Notes under the pieces: generated by a model | Databases searched by the model: none | Told to the model about the DNA's origin: nothing | The model's input: only the letters and a program-made list of their open reading frames with translations | Position numbers and translations under genes: made by a program | Part shown: one piece after another, positions 36,630-45,727 of the stretch | How the letters are laid out: the number at the start of each line of letters is the position of its first letter | Position numbering within the stretch: position 1 is the stretch's first letter | Assembly: GCA_964353175.1 (NCBI GenBank) | Contig: CAYGUX010000009.1 | Coordinates: 1-64,000 of the forward strand | Direction of reading: 5' to 3' | Origin: JAIYCX01 sp964353175 | Lineage (GTDB): Bacteria; Bdellovibrionota_C; UBA2361; SZUA-149; DAOLCO01 | Length of the DNA stretch: 64,000 bases

Positions 36630-37783
36630 CGTAGATGTCTAGCGACGATACAACTCAACAAAGAAACTCCTAAAGCCCAAATAAACATCTTATTATACTC
36701 ATTATAACTGTCATAATGAGAACCAACTTCCTTTACTCCATAGCGACCGATTAAAGACCCTAAACCAACGCCGAACATAGACAAAACTCCCTGAGACTTC
36801 CCCTTATATGGGTCAGGAAAGTAAGTATATGCAAGTCTAATCGAGGCAAGGAAACAACCTCCAAAGGAGAACGCATGCAACAACTCACTTAACAATAGAA
36901 TGTAAAAATTAGTAGTAACTCCCATCATCAACCAACGTACAGAAGTTAGCAGTACGCTAATATACAGGACGGTTTCTAAACGCAGGTAACTTTCGATTTT
37001 TTTAAAGTTTAGAAAAAATAAAATTTCACCAAAAACAGATAAGTTCCATGCCAATGAGATCTCAGAACCACTCCACCCCAATGACCTTAGATATAGTGAT
37101 TGGTAAACAAAAATAGGCGCATGAGAGATCCAGTTTAAGGCGACAATGATTAATAATAATATCACTGGAAGCTTCATCATATTTGAGATTAAACCACTTC
37201 CAATAAATTGACTTGAAGCACCATAAGATAAATCCTCCATATATGAAGAGACATATAGTGCGAATAGACTTCTTAATGATACCAACACTAACATGCCATA
37301 AGTGGCGTTAATGCTCCCAAAATATTCAAATGACAATCCCAAGATAAACGAAAAGAAAATAAACCCGACAGAACCCCATACCCTAACCCTTTCATATCTC
37401 AATTCACCTCTTTCATTATTTTTCAACAGCTGAACATCAAACAAGGTTTGAGAGAACATACTAAATAGAATAAACAAAGACCAAGAGATCGTAACTGCTA
37501 AAACACTGCTTGATATTAGAAACAAATAAAACAGAGGAATAGATACAAATGAGGAGAATTTGAGTAAAAAACTCGCACTCATGCGCGGTGAGACTAGTTG
37601 CAGGACTAAAAGTCCTGCAATCATTGAAACAAGAGTACTAACTAGGTGAACCCAAGCAATTGATCCACTTGCGAATTCTATGTCAGATAAATAAACAGGA
37701 TGGTATCCCAAAATAAAACTGTAAAAACCTACAGTTAAGAACTGACAAATTGAAAATGAAATTATTTTGTTTTGAAGTGACAT
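36599..37783 (-). CDS. MFS transporter (nucleoside/sugar symporter-like)
   Basis: A 12-helix major facilitator permease, 394 residues from the ATG at 37783. A TTG at 37810 would add nine residues (MSLEKPFSL) with no ribosome binding site, so I prefer the ATG. The early segment QFLTVGFYSFILGYHPVYLSDIEFASGSI and the RYERVRVWGSVGF loop resemble the MFS_1-like/HcaT group. The substrate is unknown. Confidence 0.78.
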   Translation of the reverse strand: MSLQNKIISFSICQFLTVGFYSFILGYHPVYLSDIEFASGSIAWVHLVSTLVSMIAGLLVLQLVSPRMSASFLLKFSSFVSIPLFYLFLISSSVLAVTISWSLFILFSMFSQTLFDVQLLKNNERGELRYERVRVWGSVGFIFFSFILGLSFEYFGSINATYGMLVLVSLRSLFALYVSSYMEDLSYGASSQFIGSGLISNMMKLPVILLLIIVALNWISHAPIFVYQSLYLRSLGWSGSEISLAWNLSVFGEILFFLNFKKIESYLRLETVLYISVLLTSVRWLMMGVTTNFYILLLSELLHAFSFGGCFLASIRLAYTYFPDPYKGKSQGVLSMFGVGLGSLIGRYGVKEVGSHYDSYNEYNKMFIWALGVSLLSCIVARHLRKIKLISPAS

Positions 37784-37879
37784 TAAAGAGAAGGGCTTTT
37801 CCAGAGACAACTACCATATATGAACCTTAATGCCTATATTGGATTTAAAAGAAGTTAGGCTTAGGCCCTTTAAAAGCGA

Positions 37880-39271
37880 CTAGACTTTTGTCGTCAATAT
37901 GTAGGCCCATGGTATTATAGCTGCCATCATGTATATCGCACACAGCAAGTTAATAACCCATTTCAGAGACCTCTGCCTTCTTGCCAAAGCGGTTAGAAGT
38001 ATTACCACTAAGATTGCTAGGCCTTTTACAACTATGAGAGCATAGTCCGGACCAATAGAGTGCATTAACGTTCGAATTAAGATATTTGCCTCTGCCTCCA
38101 CACCAAAATGACTTATACCCCGAGATGTTAAGTATCCATCTGAGACCTGCATGGAAGCCAACAAGATACCCGCACAAACAACATCTCTTGATGGCGGTTC
38201 AAATTCAAATACAAAAGCTGAATGCCTAGGTAAAGTAATACAAACAGTAGGAGAACGTGGTCTAACGACCTCAGATGTCGGAGCATCTACCTTTAGAAGG
38301 CTAGCACTTAAACTTGAAGCATCTAAAGAAAATACATAAGTTTTGGGGCGTTTCTTAATTGACTTAACAGAACTCATTTTAGCCGAACTAAAAAGTACAC
38401 CATCAGTCCTAGTTTCTTGGGCAAACTTATCTATAAAAGCAACAATTTCTAAACCTGATTGAGGACGACTAGAGGGTTTCTTACTTAGTAACCACATTGT
38501 TAACTCATTTAGCCAATTGGGAACTGCCTGAGCAAACACACGTGGTTCCAAAGGACCCTTACCTAAATGCAATTTCATCACAGCTGCAGGTAGCTCACTT
38601 TCAAAAGGGTTAATTTGTGTGATCATTTCATACAAACAAACCCCAAGTGCATAAAAATCTTGAGTTTGATCAGTTGGTTCACCCAACCAAGCTTCGGGTG
38701 GAATATATGACAAGGAACCAATTTTTTGTTTTGGTTGAGTTAGTTTAGACTCTTTTACTCGCGCAATTCCAAGATCTGTAATCTTAACGGAATAATCATT
38801 TAAAACTAAAATATTAGCTGGCTTAATATCACGATGAATAATTCCCCCATCATGTAGAGCATGTAATCCCTCACAGATTGAGCGAATCAATTTAGCCATT
38901 CTGGGAAAAGGAATACCTTGGTCGTGAATTAGGTCATGTAAAGTAGGTGCATTGATATATGGCATTGCTAAGAATACCATTCCATCACCCTGGCCTATGT
39001 CAAACAGTTCGATTACCGAAGGGTGATGTATGGTCGTTAAAAGTCTTGCCTCCTGAATAAATCGCTCAACATGCATAACCTCACTTAACAATGAACGATG
39101 AAGAATTTTTAAAGCTAAGGCAGGAGAATCTTCATTATTTAAATCTTTGGCCCGATAAACAGACGCCATACCTCCATCGGCAATGTGACCAAGAATTTCA
39201 TAGCGACCTAAGAGTAAATATCCAGGAGCTAGTTTTCTTGTACTTAGTGGGCTTAGTGACTGATTTTCCAT
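37880..39271 (-). CDS. Ser/Thr protein kinase with C-terminal membrane anchor
   Basis: A 463-residue eukaryotic-like (PknB-type) kinase. The Gly-rich loop is GHIADGGMASVYR (28-40), the invariant Lys is Lys55 in LALKIL, the catalytic loop IIHRDIKPAN is at 144-153, the metal motif is DLG at 166-168 in place of DFG, and PPEAW is at 191-195. After the kinase domain, about 270-400 is low-similarity, and two hydrophobic helices lie at about 413-430 and 437-458. It is divergent from a MoxR-type ATPase, 142 bases apart. Confidence 0.9.
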   Translation of the reverse strand: MENQSLSPLSTRKLAPGYLLLGRYEILGHIADGGMASVYRAKDLNNEDSPALALKILHRSLLSEVMHVERFIQEARLLTTIHHPSVIELFDIGQGDGMVFLAMPYINAPTLHDLIHDQGIPFPRMAKLIRSICEGLHALHDGGIIHRDIKPANILVLNDYSVKITDLGIARVKESKLTQPKQKIGSLSYIPPEAWLGEPTDQTQDFYALGVCLYEMITQINPFESELPAAVMKLHLGKGPLEPRVFAQAVPNWLNELTMWLLSKKPSSRPQSGLEIVAFIDKFAQETRTDGVLFSSAKMSSVKSIKKRPKTYVFSLDASSLSASLLKVDAPTSEVVRPRSPTVCITLPRHSAFVFEFEPPSRDVVCAGILLASMQVSDGYLTSRGISHFGVEAEANILIRTLMHSIGPDYALIVVKGLAILVVILLTALARRQRSLKWVINLLCAIYMMAAIIPWAYILTTKV

Positions 39272-39320
39272 ATTCCTTTAAATATCGGCATTTTAGAGGA
39301 ATAACTTGCCAATTAAATCA

Positions 39321-39334
39321 CCTATAGATATAGG
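39321..39334. promoter_or_regulatory. 14-bp palindrome CCTATAGATATAGG
   Basis: A perfect CCTATA/TATAGG palindrome in the divergent region between the kinase and the MoxR-type gene. It differs by one base from CCTATAAATATAGG at 19870-19883. This could be a shared operator, but two AT-rich sites are weak evidence. Confidence 0.35.
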
Positions 39335-39413
39335 CACTTACAAGCATATAGATGCAAAGCAGGTTTATTCACGGACTTGAGAGCATGATTAAACGACGAT
39401 TAAGGTTTTTATA

Positions 39414-40355
39414 ATGGCGAATCCAGAAAAAGTCCAAGTTAATGCAGAGCAACTAAAAATTGAAGTGGATGCTTCAACGGACCAACAGTATGTTGATGTG
39501 TGTGGACTAAAAATTAGATTAGCCAAGCCTTATGAGCTGGACTTTGAATGGATTGGGAATAGAGGAGTGTTGCACCAGATGCAGGCCTCTTGGTTTTGTG
39601 GAACTAAAGGTGAAAAGCCTATGAACCCTAGGTTAGTTGGAAAGCCGGGCGTAGGGAAAACAGCCTTGGCCTATGCCGCAGGAAAGTTCCTGGATGTACC
39701 AGTTTTTTTCTTTCAAGGCACGGCAGATACTCAACCAAATGATCTTCTAATCAATCCACTTGTAGTAGAGACCAGCGCAGATAATTCTAAAGTTGAATAT
39801 ATTGCAAGTACAGTAATCACTGCCATGATTGTCGGCGGAGTACTAATTCTTGACGAAGGTAACAGAATGCAGGAAAAGGCTTGGGCCTCTTTGGCACCAC
39901 TTCTTGATTCTAGGCGGTATATTGAATCAATTTCAGTTGGACTAATGTTAAAGGCTCATGCCAATTTCAGATTTGTTGCGACAATGAACGATGATGCGTC
40001 TTGTTTCGAATTACCAGAATATATTAAATCAAGACTGCATCCACATATTAGTCTAGACTTTCCGGATCGATCTGAGGAAAGAAAAATTTTAGAGGTTAAT
40101 CTTCCTTTTGCAAATCCAACCGTACTAGACTATGTCTCCGATTTCCTCGCTGTTGCTAGAAGAGAAGGTGAAGAATATACGCCAAGAGATGGAATCCACA
40201 TAGCGAACTATGCAAGTAAGCTCGTTGCTTACGATAAATACAGTGGAAAAGACTCTGATCCTGCGGACTCTGTGATTAAAGCAGTGGAACAAATCCTCGG
40301 TATTAGGCAGTCCCGATTCATGAAACAAATTTTATGGCGTGAAAAAGTAGCCTAG
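39414..40355 (+). CDS. MoxR/CbbQ-type AAA+ ATPase
   Basis: A 313-residue AAA+ chaperone-like ATPase. Walker A is GKPGVGKT (76-83), Walker B LILDEGN (144-150), sensor 1 lies in FVATMNDD and sensor 2 near LPEYIKSRLHPHISLDFP. MoxR-type proteins assemble or activate partner enzymes, usually with a VWA-domain protein. No VWA gene is in the window, so the target is unknown. It stands alone, divergent from the membrane kinase. Confidence 0.85.
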   Translation: MANPEKVQVNAEQLKIEVDASTDQQYVDVCGLKIRLAKPYELDFEWIGNRGVLHQMQASWFCGTKGEKPMNPRLVGKPGVGKTALAYAAGKFLDVPVFFFQGTADTQPNDLLINPLVVETSADNSKVEYIASTVITAMIVGGVLILDEGNRMQEKAWASLAPLLDSRRYIESISVGLMLKAHANFRFVATMNDDASCFELPEYIKSRLHPHISLDFPDRSEERKILEVNLPFANPTVLDYVSDFLAVARREGEEYTPRDGIHIANYASKLVAYDKYSGKDSDPADSVIKAVEQILGIRQSRFMKQILWREKVA

Positions 40356-40568
40356 TCCTTCAAGCTATCATTTTTGGCTAATCTACTGCGCGAATATCCA
40401 GCCTCGATCATAAGGTAACTTACTATATTTGTACTATCTTCCTAGTCATATAGACCTATCCCAATCAATCTGCACTTTTTGCATCTTCAATTAAAATAGT
40501 GTAATTTGCCCCTTCCGTTGTCGTACCTTTACAAAATTTACATCCTAAAAACCTATCCTTGAGATAAC

Positions 40569-41552
40569 ATGATTAGCTTAGTAATTCCTCTTTACAATGA
40601 GGAACAAAATATTGAAGTTCTCTACAATAGAATATGCTCTGCATCCGAAACCTGGGACTACCCTTTTGAAGTAATCTTAATTGATGACGGTAGTAGAGAT
40701 GCTACTTTATCAATGATAAAAGATTTAAACGCTAAAGATCCGAGATTTAAATTTTTAAGCTTCTCTAGAAATTTTGGTCATCAGACCGCAGTAACCGCAG
40801 GCCTTGAACACGTTAATGGGCAAGTTATCTGCATCATCGATGCTGACTTACAAGATCCCCCGGAAATTCTAAATAAGTTCATTAACAAATGGAAAGAAGG
40901 ATATGACGTAGTATATGCCATAAGAACTAAGAGAAAAGAATCTGCAATTAAAAAATCATGTTACTGGGCTTTTTATAGAATTCTTGGTGCACTTTCCTCA
41001 ATACATATCCCCTTAGACTCAGGGGATTTTTGTGTAATGGATCGCAAGGTCGTTGATACTTTAAATGGCCTTCCAGAAAGAAATCGTTTCGTCAGGGGAC
41101 TTAGATCCTGGGTCGGATTTAAACATATCGGTGTAGAATACGAGAGAGATGCAAGATTAGCGGGAGAGACCAAGTACTCACTAAGAAAACTTTTTAAACT
41201 TGCTTTTGATGGCCTCATTGGCTTTTCTTATCGGCCATTACAACTCATAGGGATGATAGGATTTTCCATCTCGATGTGTGCATTTTTTGGATTATGTTTA
41301 TTCTTAGTTTTTAGTGCTTTTGACATCCCAATTCTTGGACATAGTCCAAGAGAGGCTCCAGGCTATACTACATTAACTCTTGCGGTACTACTTCTAGGTG
41401 GAATCCAACTAATCTCCCTAGGGATAATTGGAGAATACATCGGTCGAATATTCGATGAAGTGAAGGCTAGACCTCTTTACATATTAAAAGAGCAAAGCGG
41501 ATTTGAAACTATTCAAACCCTTAAAAAGGGGAATAGCCAACTAAACGCATGA
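40569..41552 (+). CDS. Polyprenyl-phosphate glycosyltransferase (GT2, GtrB/DPM-like)
   Basis: A 327-residue GT2 glycosyltransferase. The Rossmann start SLVIPLYNEEQNIEVLYNRI, the DDGSRD and DADLQDPPE metal motifs, and the ERNRFVRGLRSWVGF segment match dolichol-phosphate-mannose synthase/GtrB enzymes. Two C-terminal membrane helices lie at about 227-250 and 265-288. It would load a sugar onto a polyprenyl phosphate at the inner face. Its end overlaps the next gene by ATGA. Confidence 0.9.
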   Translation: MISLVIPLYNEEQNIEVLYNRICSASETWDYPFEVILIDDGSRDATLSMIKDLNAKDPRFKFLSFSRNFGHQTAVTAGLEHVNGQVICIIDADLQDPPEILNKFINKWKEGYDVVYAIRTKRKESAIKKSCYWAFYRILGALSSIHIPLDSGDFCVMDRKVVDTLNGLPERNRFVRGLRSWVGFKHIGVEYERDARLAGETKYSLRKLFKLAFDGLIGFSYRPLQLIGMIGFSISMCAFFGLCLFLVFSAFDIPILGHSPREAPGYTTLTLAVLLLGGIQLISLGIIGEYIGRIFDEVKARPLYILKEQSGFETIQTLKKGNSQLNA

Positions 41553-42487
41553 AGAAAAATAAAATTAAACTAATTATTAGCTGGATAATTAGTATTTCTC
41601 TAGTTGCCTACCTAATTTCTCAGTCCGACAAACAAGCAATGCTTGATGGTTTTAGAACAATAGATGTTCTAACTGTTACTTATATGGTGATAATCTATTT
41701 AATAGGCATTCTTTTTAGAGCATTCAGATCTAAGTTAATGATTCCTAAGTTAAGCTTAATGGATGCTCTTGGAAGTGTCTGCGTTGGTTATGCTGCGAAC
41801 AATATTCTACCAGCTAGACTGGGCGAAATAGCTAGGGCTCAAGTTGTTGGGAAAAGCTGTGGAATTAAAAGGTCCCTAGCTTTATCTAGTATTCTTGTTG
41901 AAAGAATTTTAGATGGGGCAGTGATTGTACTACTCATGGTACTAGCGATGGATTCATTGAATCTTCCCGACTGGGCGATCAAAGTACGGCAAGGCGGGAT
42001 CGCCTTGTTCTCCTGTGCTCTTCTTGGGGTCTTCCTTGCTCCCTACATCGGTCCAAAGATACTTGGACTAATCCCAAGTAAGAAAATAAAAGAATTTGGA
42101 GAAGGGTTTTTAGAAGGCATCCAGTTAGCCTCAAGAAGTATTCCTGTGATGATTTCATTGATAATACTTTCTTTTGCAGTATGGATAATTGAAGAACAAA
42201 TGTTTGTAGTAGCCTCAAACGCTTTTGGACTTGGAATTTCTGCTTTCTCACTATTTTTTGTTATGGGTGTGATTAACCTTGGAATACTTATACCTTCAAG
42301 TCCTGGCTACATAGGCGTTTATCATTATTTTTGCACCCTAGCATTAGGTGTGTTTGGAGTACCAATGGGGCAAGCAGTCGCTTATGGAGTAGTTCTTCAT
42401 GCATGCCAGGTGATACCCACAACAATCATTGGTTTACTTTTTCTGCCATATTTTGGGCTTAAATCTACAAAGGAGATGATAACGTGA
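41549..42487 (+). CDS. Flippase-like (UPF0104/LPG synthase TM) membrane protein
   Basis: A 312-residue polytopic protein with about seven membrane helices and the conserved segments FRAFRSKLMIPKL and ILPARLGEIARAQVVG seen in UPF0104 (AglD/MprF TM) proteins. Such proteins may transfer or flip lipid-linked sugars. Placed after a GtrB-like enzyme and before a GT-C-like protein, it is a good candidate for the flipping step. The GTG start of the next gene overlaps its stop. Confidence 0.8.
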   Translation: MKKNKIKLIISWIISISLVAYLISQSDKQAMLDGFRTIDVLTVTYMVIIYLIGILFRAFRSKLMIPKLSLMDALGSVCVGYAANNILPARLGEIARAQVVGKSCGIKRSLALSSILVERILDGAVIVLLMVLAMDSLNLPDWAIKVRQGGIALFSCALLGVFLAPYIGPKILGLIPSKKIKEFGEGFLEGIQLASRSIPVMISLIILSFAVWIIEEQMFVVASNAFGLGISAFSLFFVMGVINLGILIPSSPGYIGVYHYFCTLALGVFGVPMGQAVAYGVVLHACQVIPTTIIGLLFLPYFGLKSTKEMIT

Positions 42488-43845
42488 AAACACTAACGAT
42501 AGTCGGCGCTGGAGCAACAGGACTTACCGCTGCATACTTAGCTGCAAAGTCAGGCCATAAAGTTAAAATCATAGAAAGCTCAAATAATCTAGGAGGACTA
42601 CTCTCTACGTTTAAAACAGCTGGAGACAATTTAGAATTCTACTACCATCATTTCTTCACTCATGACGAAGAGATCCTATGGCTACTGAAGGAACTTAAAC
42701 TTGATACGAAATTATTTTTCAAAGAATCAAGTATGGGTGTTTTTAGGAATGGGAAAATCTACCCATTCTCAACACCCAAAGACCTTTAAAACTTCACACC
42801 AATGAAGTTTATCAATCGGCAAANNNNNNNNNNGCTTAGATTTGCTGCAAGTAGCCTATTGCTCTCTAAGGCCAGAAACTGGAAAAGTTATGAGGGTATT
42901 TCAATTTTAAATTGGTTTTACAAATGGGCAGGGAAAGAAGCTACTGAAACCGTTTGGGCTCCAATGCTCAAAATCAAATTTGGTGAGTACTTCCCACAAA
43001 TCCCTGCTAGCTGGATGATTGGAAGGCTACAGCAAAGGGTTGGCTCTAGAAACAAAGGAAAAGAAAAGCTAGGATATCTACTAGGTAGCCAACAACTAAT
43101 TGTTGAAAAGCTTGTCAGTGAATTAGAAAGAATGGGAGTTGAAATAATCAAGGGGATCAAGGTACAAGGCCTAAAAATTGATAACAACCAACTTGATTGT
43201 GTAGTATTAGAGAATGGCGACGTAGTATCCGCTGATCAGACTCTATGCACCATCCCGGTACCATACCTTTCCAACATTCTTGGAGAAGAACAAGCTAGTT
43301 ATAAATCTAGTCTTGATAAAATAGAATATTTTGGCGCAATCTGTGTAGTACTCATGATGAAAGAGCCTTTAAGCTCGACTTATTGGTTAAATGTCGCTGA
43401 CCCAGGATTTTCTTTCGGTGGAGTAATAGAACACACGAATTTCATACCGAAAGAACACTATGGCAATCAGCATATTGCCTATCTTTCTCGTTATATTGAA
43501 AAAAACAATCCATTAATGAATGCCAACTTAGAGGAAGTAGAAAAAGCTTGGATAGCGGAATTACCAAGAATCTATCCTAACTTTAAGAAAGAAAATATTA
43601 TCCAAGTTAAAACCTTTAGAACAGCTACAGCCGCCCCAGTATGCCTACTAAATTTTTCAAAAGATATCCCTTCTGTCAAAACACCAATTGGAAACTTCTA
43701 TGCGGTGAATATGGCGCATGTCTATCCAGACGAGAGAAGTGTTAATAATTCTATTCGAATAGCTGGAAACGCTTTAAAAACGATGGGGATAGCCCACGAC
43801 CTACCTGATAGAATTAGAAGCTTAACAGGAGTAGTTGGGTTTTAA
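42484..43845 (+). CDS. FAD-dependent oxidoreductase (amine-oxidase type), interrupted
   Basis: From a GTG at 42484, coupled to the upstream stop (GTGA) and preceded by GGAG, it shows the dinucleotide fold TIVGAGATGLTAAYLAAKSGH. The frame reads 101 codons to an in-frame TAA at 42787-42789. The same frame goes on through NFTPMKFINRQ, a run of ten Ns and the rest of the protein to 43845. The TAA replaces an expected Leu, and the Ns are assembly placeholders, so the gene is probably intact in life. The family includes UDP-galactopyranose-mutase- and protoporphyrinogen-oxidase-like enzymes. In this operon a sugar- or polyprenol-modifying role is plausible. Confidence 0.75.
42824..42833. other. Scaffold gap (10 N)
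   Basis: Ten undetermined bases inside the FAD-oxidoreductase gene. The reading frame happens to continue across it with four unknown residues, but ten Ns are usually a placeholder of arbitrary length. Confidence 0.99.
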
Positions 43846-43866
43846 CCCAAGGAACTTAAAGGAACT

Positions 43867-45726
43867 ATGGCCATGAAAGTGAAAAGCATCCTTAGCTTTC
43901 GATCCATACTAGTCTTGGCTTTCTCGCTATACTGTTGTTCTGCACTTCAAAAGCTCTACTCTTATGAAATCGAGTATCTTATTGACAGCAAAAGCATTAA
44001 AGAAGGATTCGTAACTGCGACAAGTTTTCTGAACAATGGCTCTACATTTACGCTCAGCAAATCAGAGGATAATTTTTACCAAGGTGAGGTAGTAGGTCTC
44101 AAGTCTCAAATAGAGATACTAAAGCTTCTTATCCCAGATGGTAGTAGAAAAATTAATAAGGCCTGGCTTGATGAGAGAGAGATTAGTTCTAATAAAATTC
44201 TCGATAATTCAAAACTAGTTGGTGCGAACTGGGGACAGGATCCTTATTATAACTTTGAAGTAGTAAAGACTGGATCATTACATGACAGGGCCCCGCCCTA
44301 CTGGATCTTTGCAGGTATCTCTATCTGGTTTTTATACTTAATTTTTAATCGCCAAGAGTATCAATCTTCTGGGCCTTTGTTTTTAAAAGAGTTAGTTTTT
44401 TCAGGTTCCATATTCAATAGCTTAAATTGGAAAGATTATACTATAATTTTTTGCATCTACTTACTAACTGCTTTTATTACCGTCGGGTGCGATGCCTTAC
44501 CAATGTTAAATATGTTGGTATTATCCTTTGCTGGTGAAGATATTTACCAATACCAAGTTGCTCATAAGTATCTACTGAACTATGAATTTCTTAACTGGCC
44601 TTACAATCCTTTCTTCCTTGCCCTCTACACCTTCTTCTCGGCTCCATGGGCGACGCTGACAATCAACTCTGCACCAATCCTTGGCTACCAACATATTCAA
44701 ATGCTTGGGGCTAAAACCTTAAACTTTGTTCTCTTACTTTCTACCGCTCTATCCATAATATCCTACGCCATTGACTCTAGATATTTAAAGAAAAATATAA
44801 AAGCAGTTTTCTATCTATGTTTCTTAAACCCCGCTGCCTTCTACGTTAGTATTTTGTTTCTTCAACTTGATATCGTTCCACTATATTTAGTTACGATGGG
44901 ATTGCTTTTATTAACTAAGGATAAAATTAACATTTTTAACTCTGCTTTTCTCCTAGCACTCGGATTGTCGTGTAAATTACAAAATCTTCTTCTCTTAGGG
45001 CCAATTTTACTAGCTAGCCTTTTAATATTCGTATTTAATGAAACAAAATTTAGCCTAAAGAGAAGATTTCTCAACTTAGCTCTTCACTCTGGGACGATTC
45101 TCGGAATATTGTTAATTTTAACTAAACCATTCAAGGGTCACGACCAGGCGTTTTATCAATTAGTTTCCAATTTTAGCCAGACTGCGAGACTATGGCTTAC
45201 TGTAATTGTCTATGCTGACGGTGGTTTATATATCTACATGACCATATTATTCTTAATTCTAATGACAATTTTTCATTGTTCCTTCTTTCATTCTAAACTT
45301 TCAAAGTCTGAAATCGTAACGAATATACTATTCATGATGGCCATTACAATCCTTACTTTTAGTTTCGCTCACATGAATACCCCCTCGACTTTAATCCAAG
45401 CTAGTGTTGGATTATTTCTACTTACGATACTAAAACAAGATTCTTTTCAAAGAATATTTATATTTTGCGCGAGCACTTTGATACTAGGAAATGCGCTCTT
45501 TAATGATATTGGAGATATAACTAGAGTCATTGGATGGAACCAATCATTCTTTACTGAGATGTATAGAGTCATGCCTCATGAGAAAAAGGTTAAATATACC
45601 TCGCTACTTTTTTCAATAGCTAACAGCTCCATGCTTGCCTTTGCCTTTTTAATGCTAAAGGTGTCTTTGGATAGGCTTAAGAAAGAATTTAATCCGGAAG
45701 GCGACCGCGAGGGTCGCCTTCCCTAG
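43867..45726 (+). CDS. GT-C-type membrane glycosyltransferase, putative
   Basis: A 619-residue polytopic protein. After a signal-anchor-like start (MAMKVKSILSFRSILVLAF) and a ~130-residue soluble stretch, about 11 hydrophobic segments follow. PSTLIQASVGLF, the early acidic EDIYQYQVAHKY and FLQLDIVPLYLV resemble GT-C enzymes that use lipid-phosphate sugars. An acceptor is not predictable. The final codons (…EFNPEGDREGRLP) run through a REP-like hairpin, so the native C-terminus may be elongated by an inserted repeat. It is the last gene of the operon beginning at 40569. Confidence 0.68.
   Translation: MAMKVKSILSFRSILVLAFSLYCCSALQKLYSYEIEYLIDSKSIKEGFVTATSFLNNGSTFTLSKSEDNFYQGEVVGLKSQIEILKLLIPDGSRKINKAWLDEREISSNKILDNSKLVGANWGQDPYYNFEVVKTGSLHDRAPPYWIFAGISIWFLYLIFNRQEYQSSGPLFLKELVFSGSIFNSLNWKDYTIIFCIYLLTAFITVGCDALPMLNMLVLSFAGEDIYQYQVAHKYLLNYEFLNWPYNPFFLALYTFFSAPWATLTINSAPILGYQHIQMLGAKTLNFVLLLSTALSIISYAIDSRYLKKNIKAVFYLCFLNPAAFYVSILFLQLDIVPLYLVTMGLLLLTKDKINIFNSAFLLALGLSCKLQNLLLLGPILLASLLIFVFNETKFSLKRRFLNLALHSGTILGILLILTKPFKGHDQAFYQLVSNFSQTARLWLTVIVYADGGLYIYMTILFLILMTIFHCSFFHSKLSKSEIVTNILFMMAITILTFSFAHMNTPSTLIQASVGLFLLTILKQDSFQRIFIFCASTLILGNALFNDIGDITRVIGWNQSFFTEMYRVMPHEKKVKYTSLLFSIANSSMLAFAFLMLKVSLDRLKKEFNPEGDREGRLP
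45696..45722. repeat. REP-like hairpin R1
   Basis: GGAAGGCGACC (45696-45706) and GGTCGCCTTCC (45712-45722) form a perfect 11-bp stem around a GCGAG loop. It lies inside the last codons of the GT-C gene, close to the convergent galE stop. A related hairpin, R2, lies at 53051-53079. It could act as a bidirectional transcript end or mRNA stabiliser. Confidence 0.8.
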
Positions 45727-45727
45727 A

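Noticed and set aside
36599..37810. TTG start for the MFS gene at 37810
   Set aside because: No ribosome binding site, and the ATG at 37783 begins nearer the first membrane helix.
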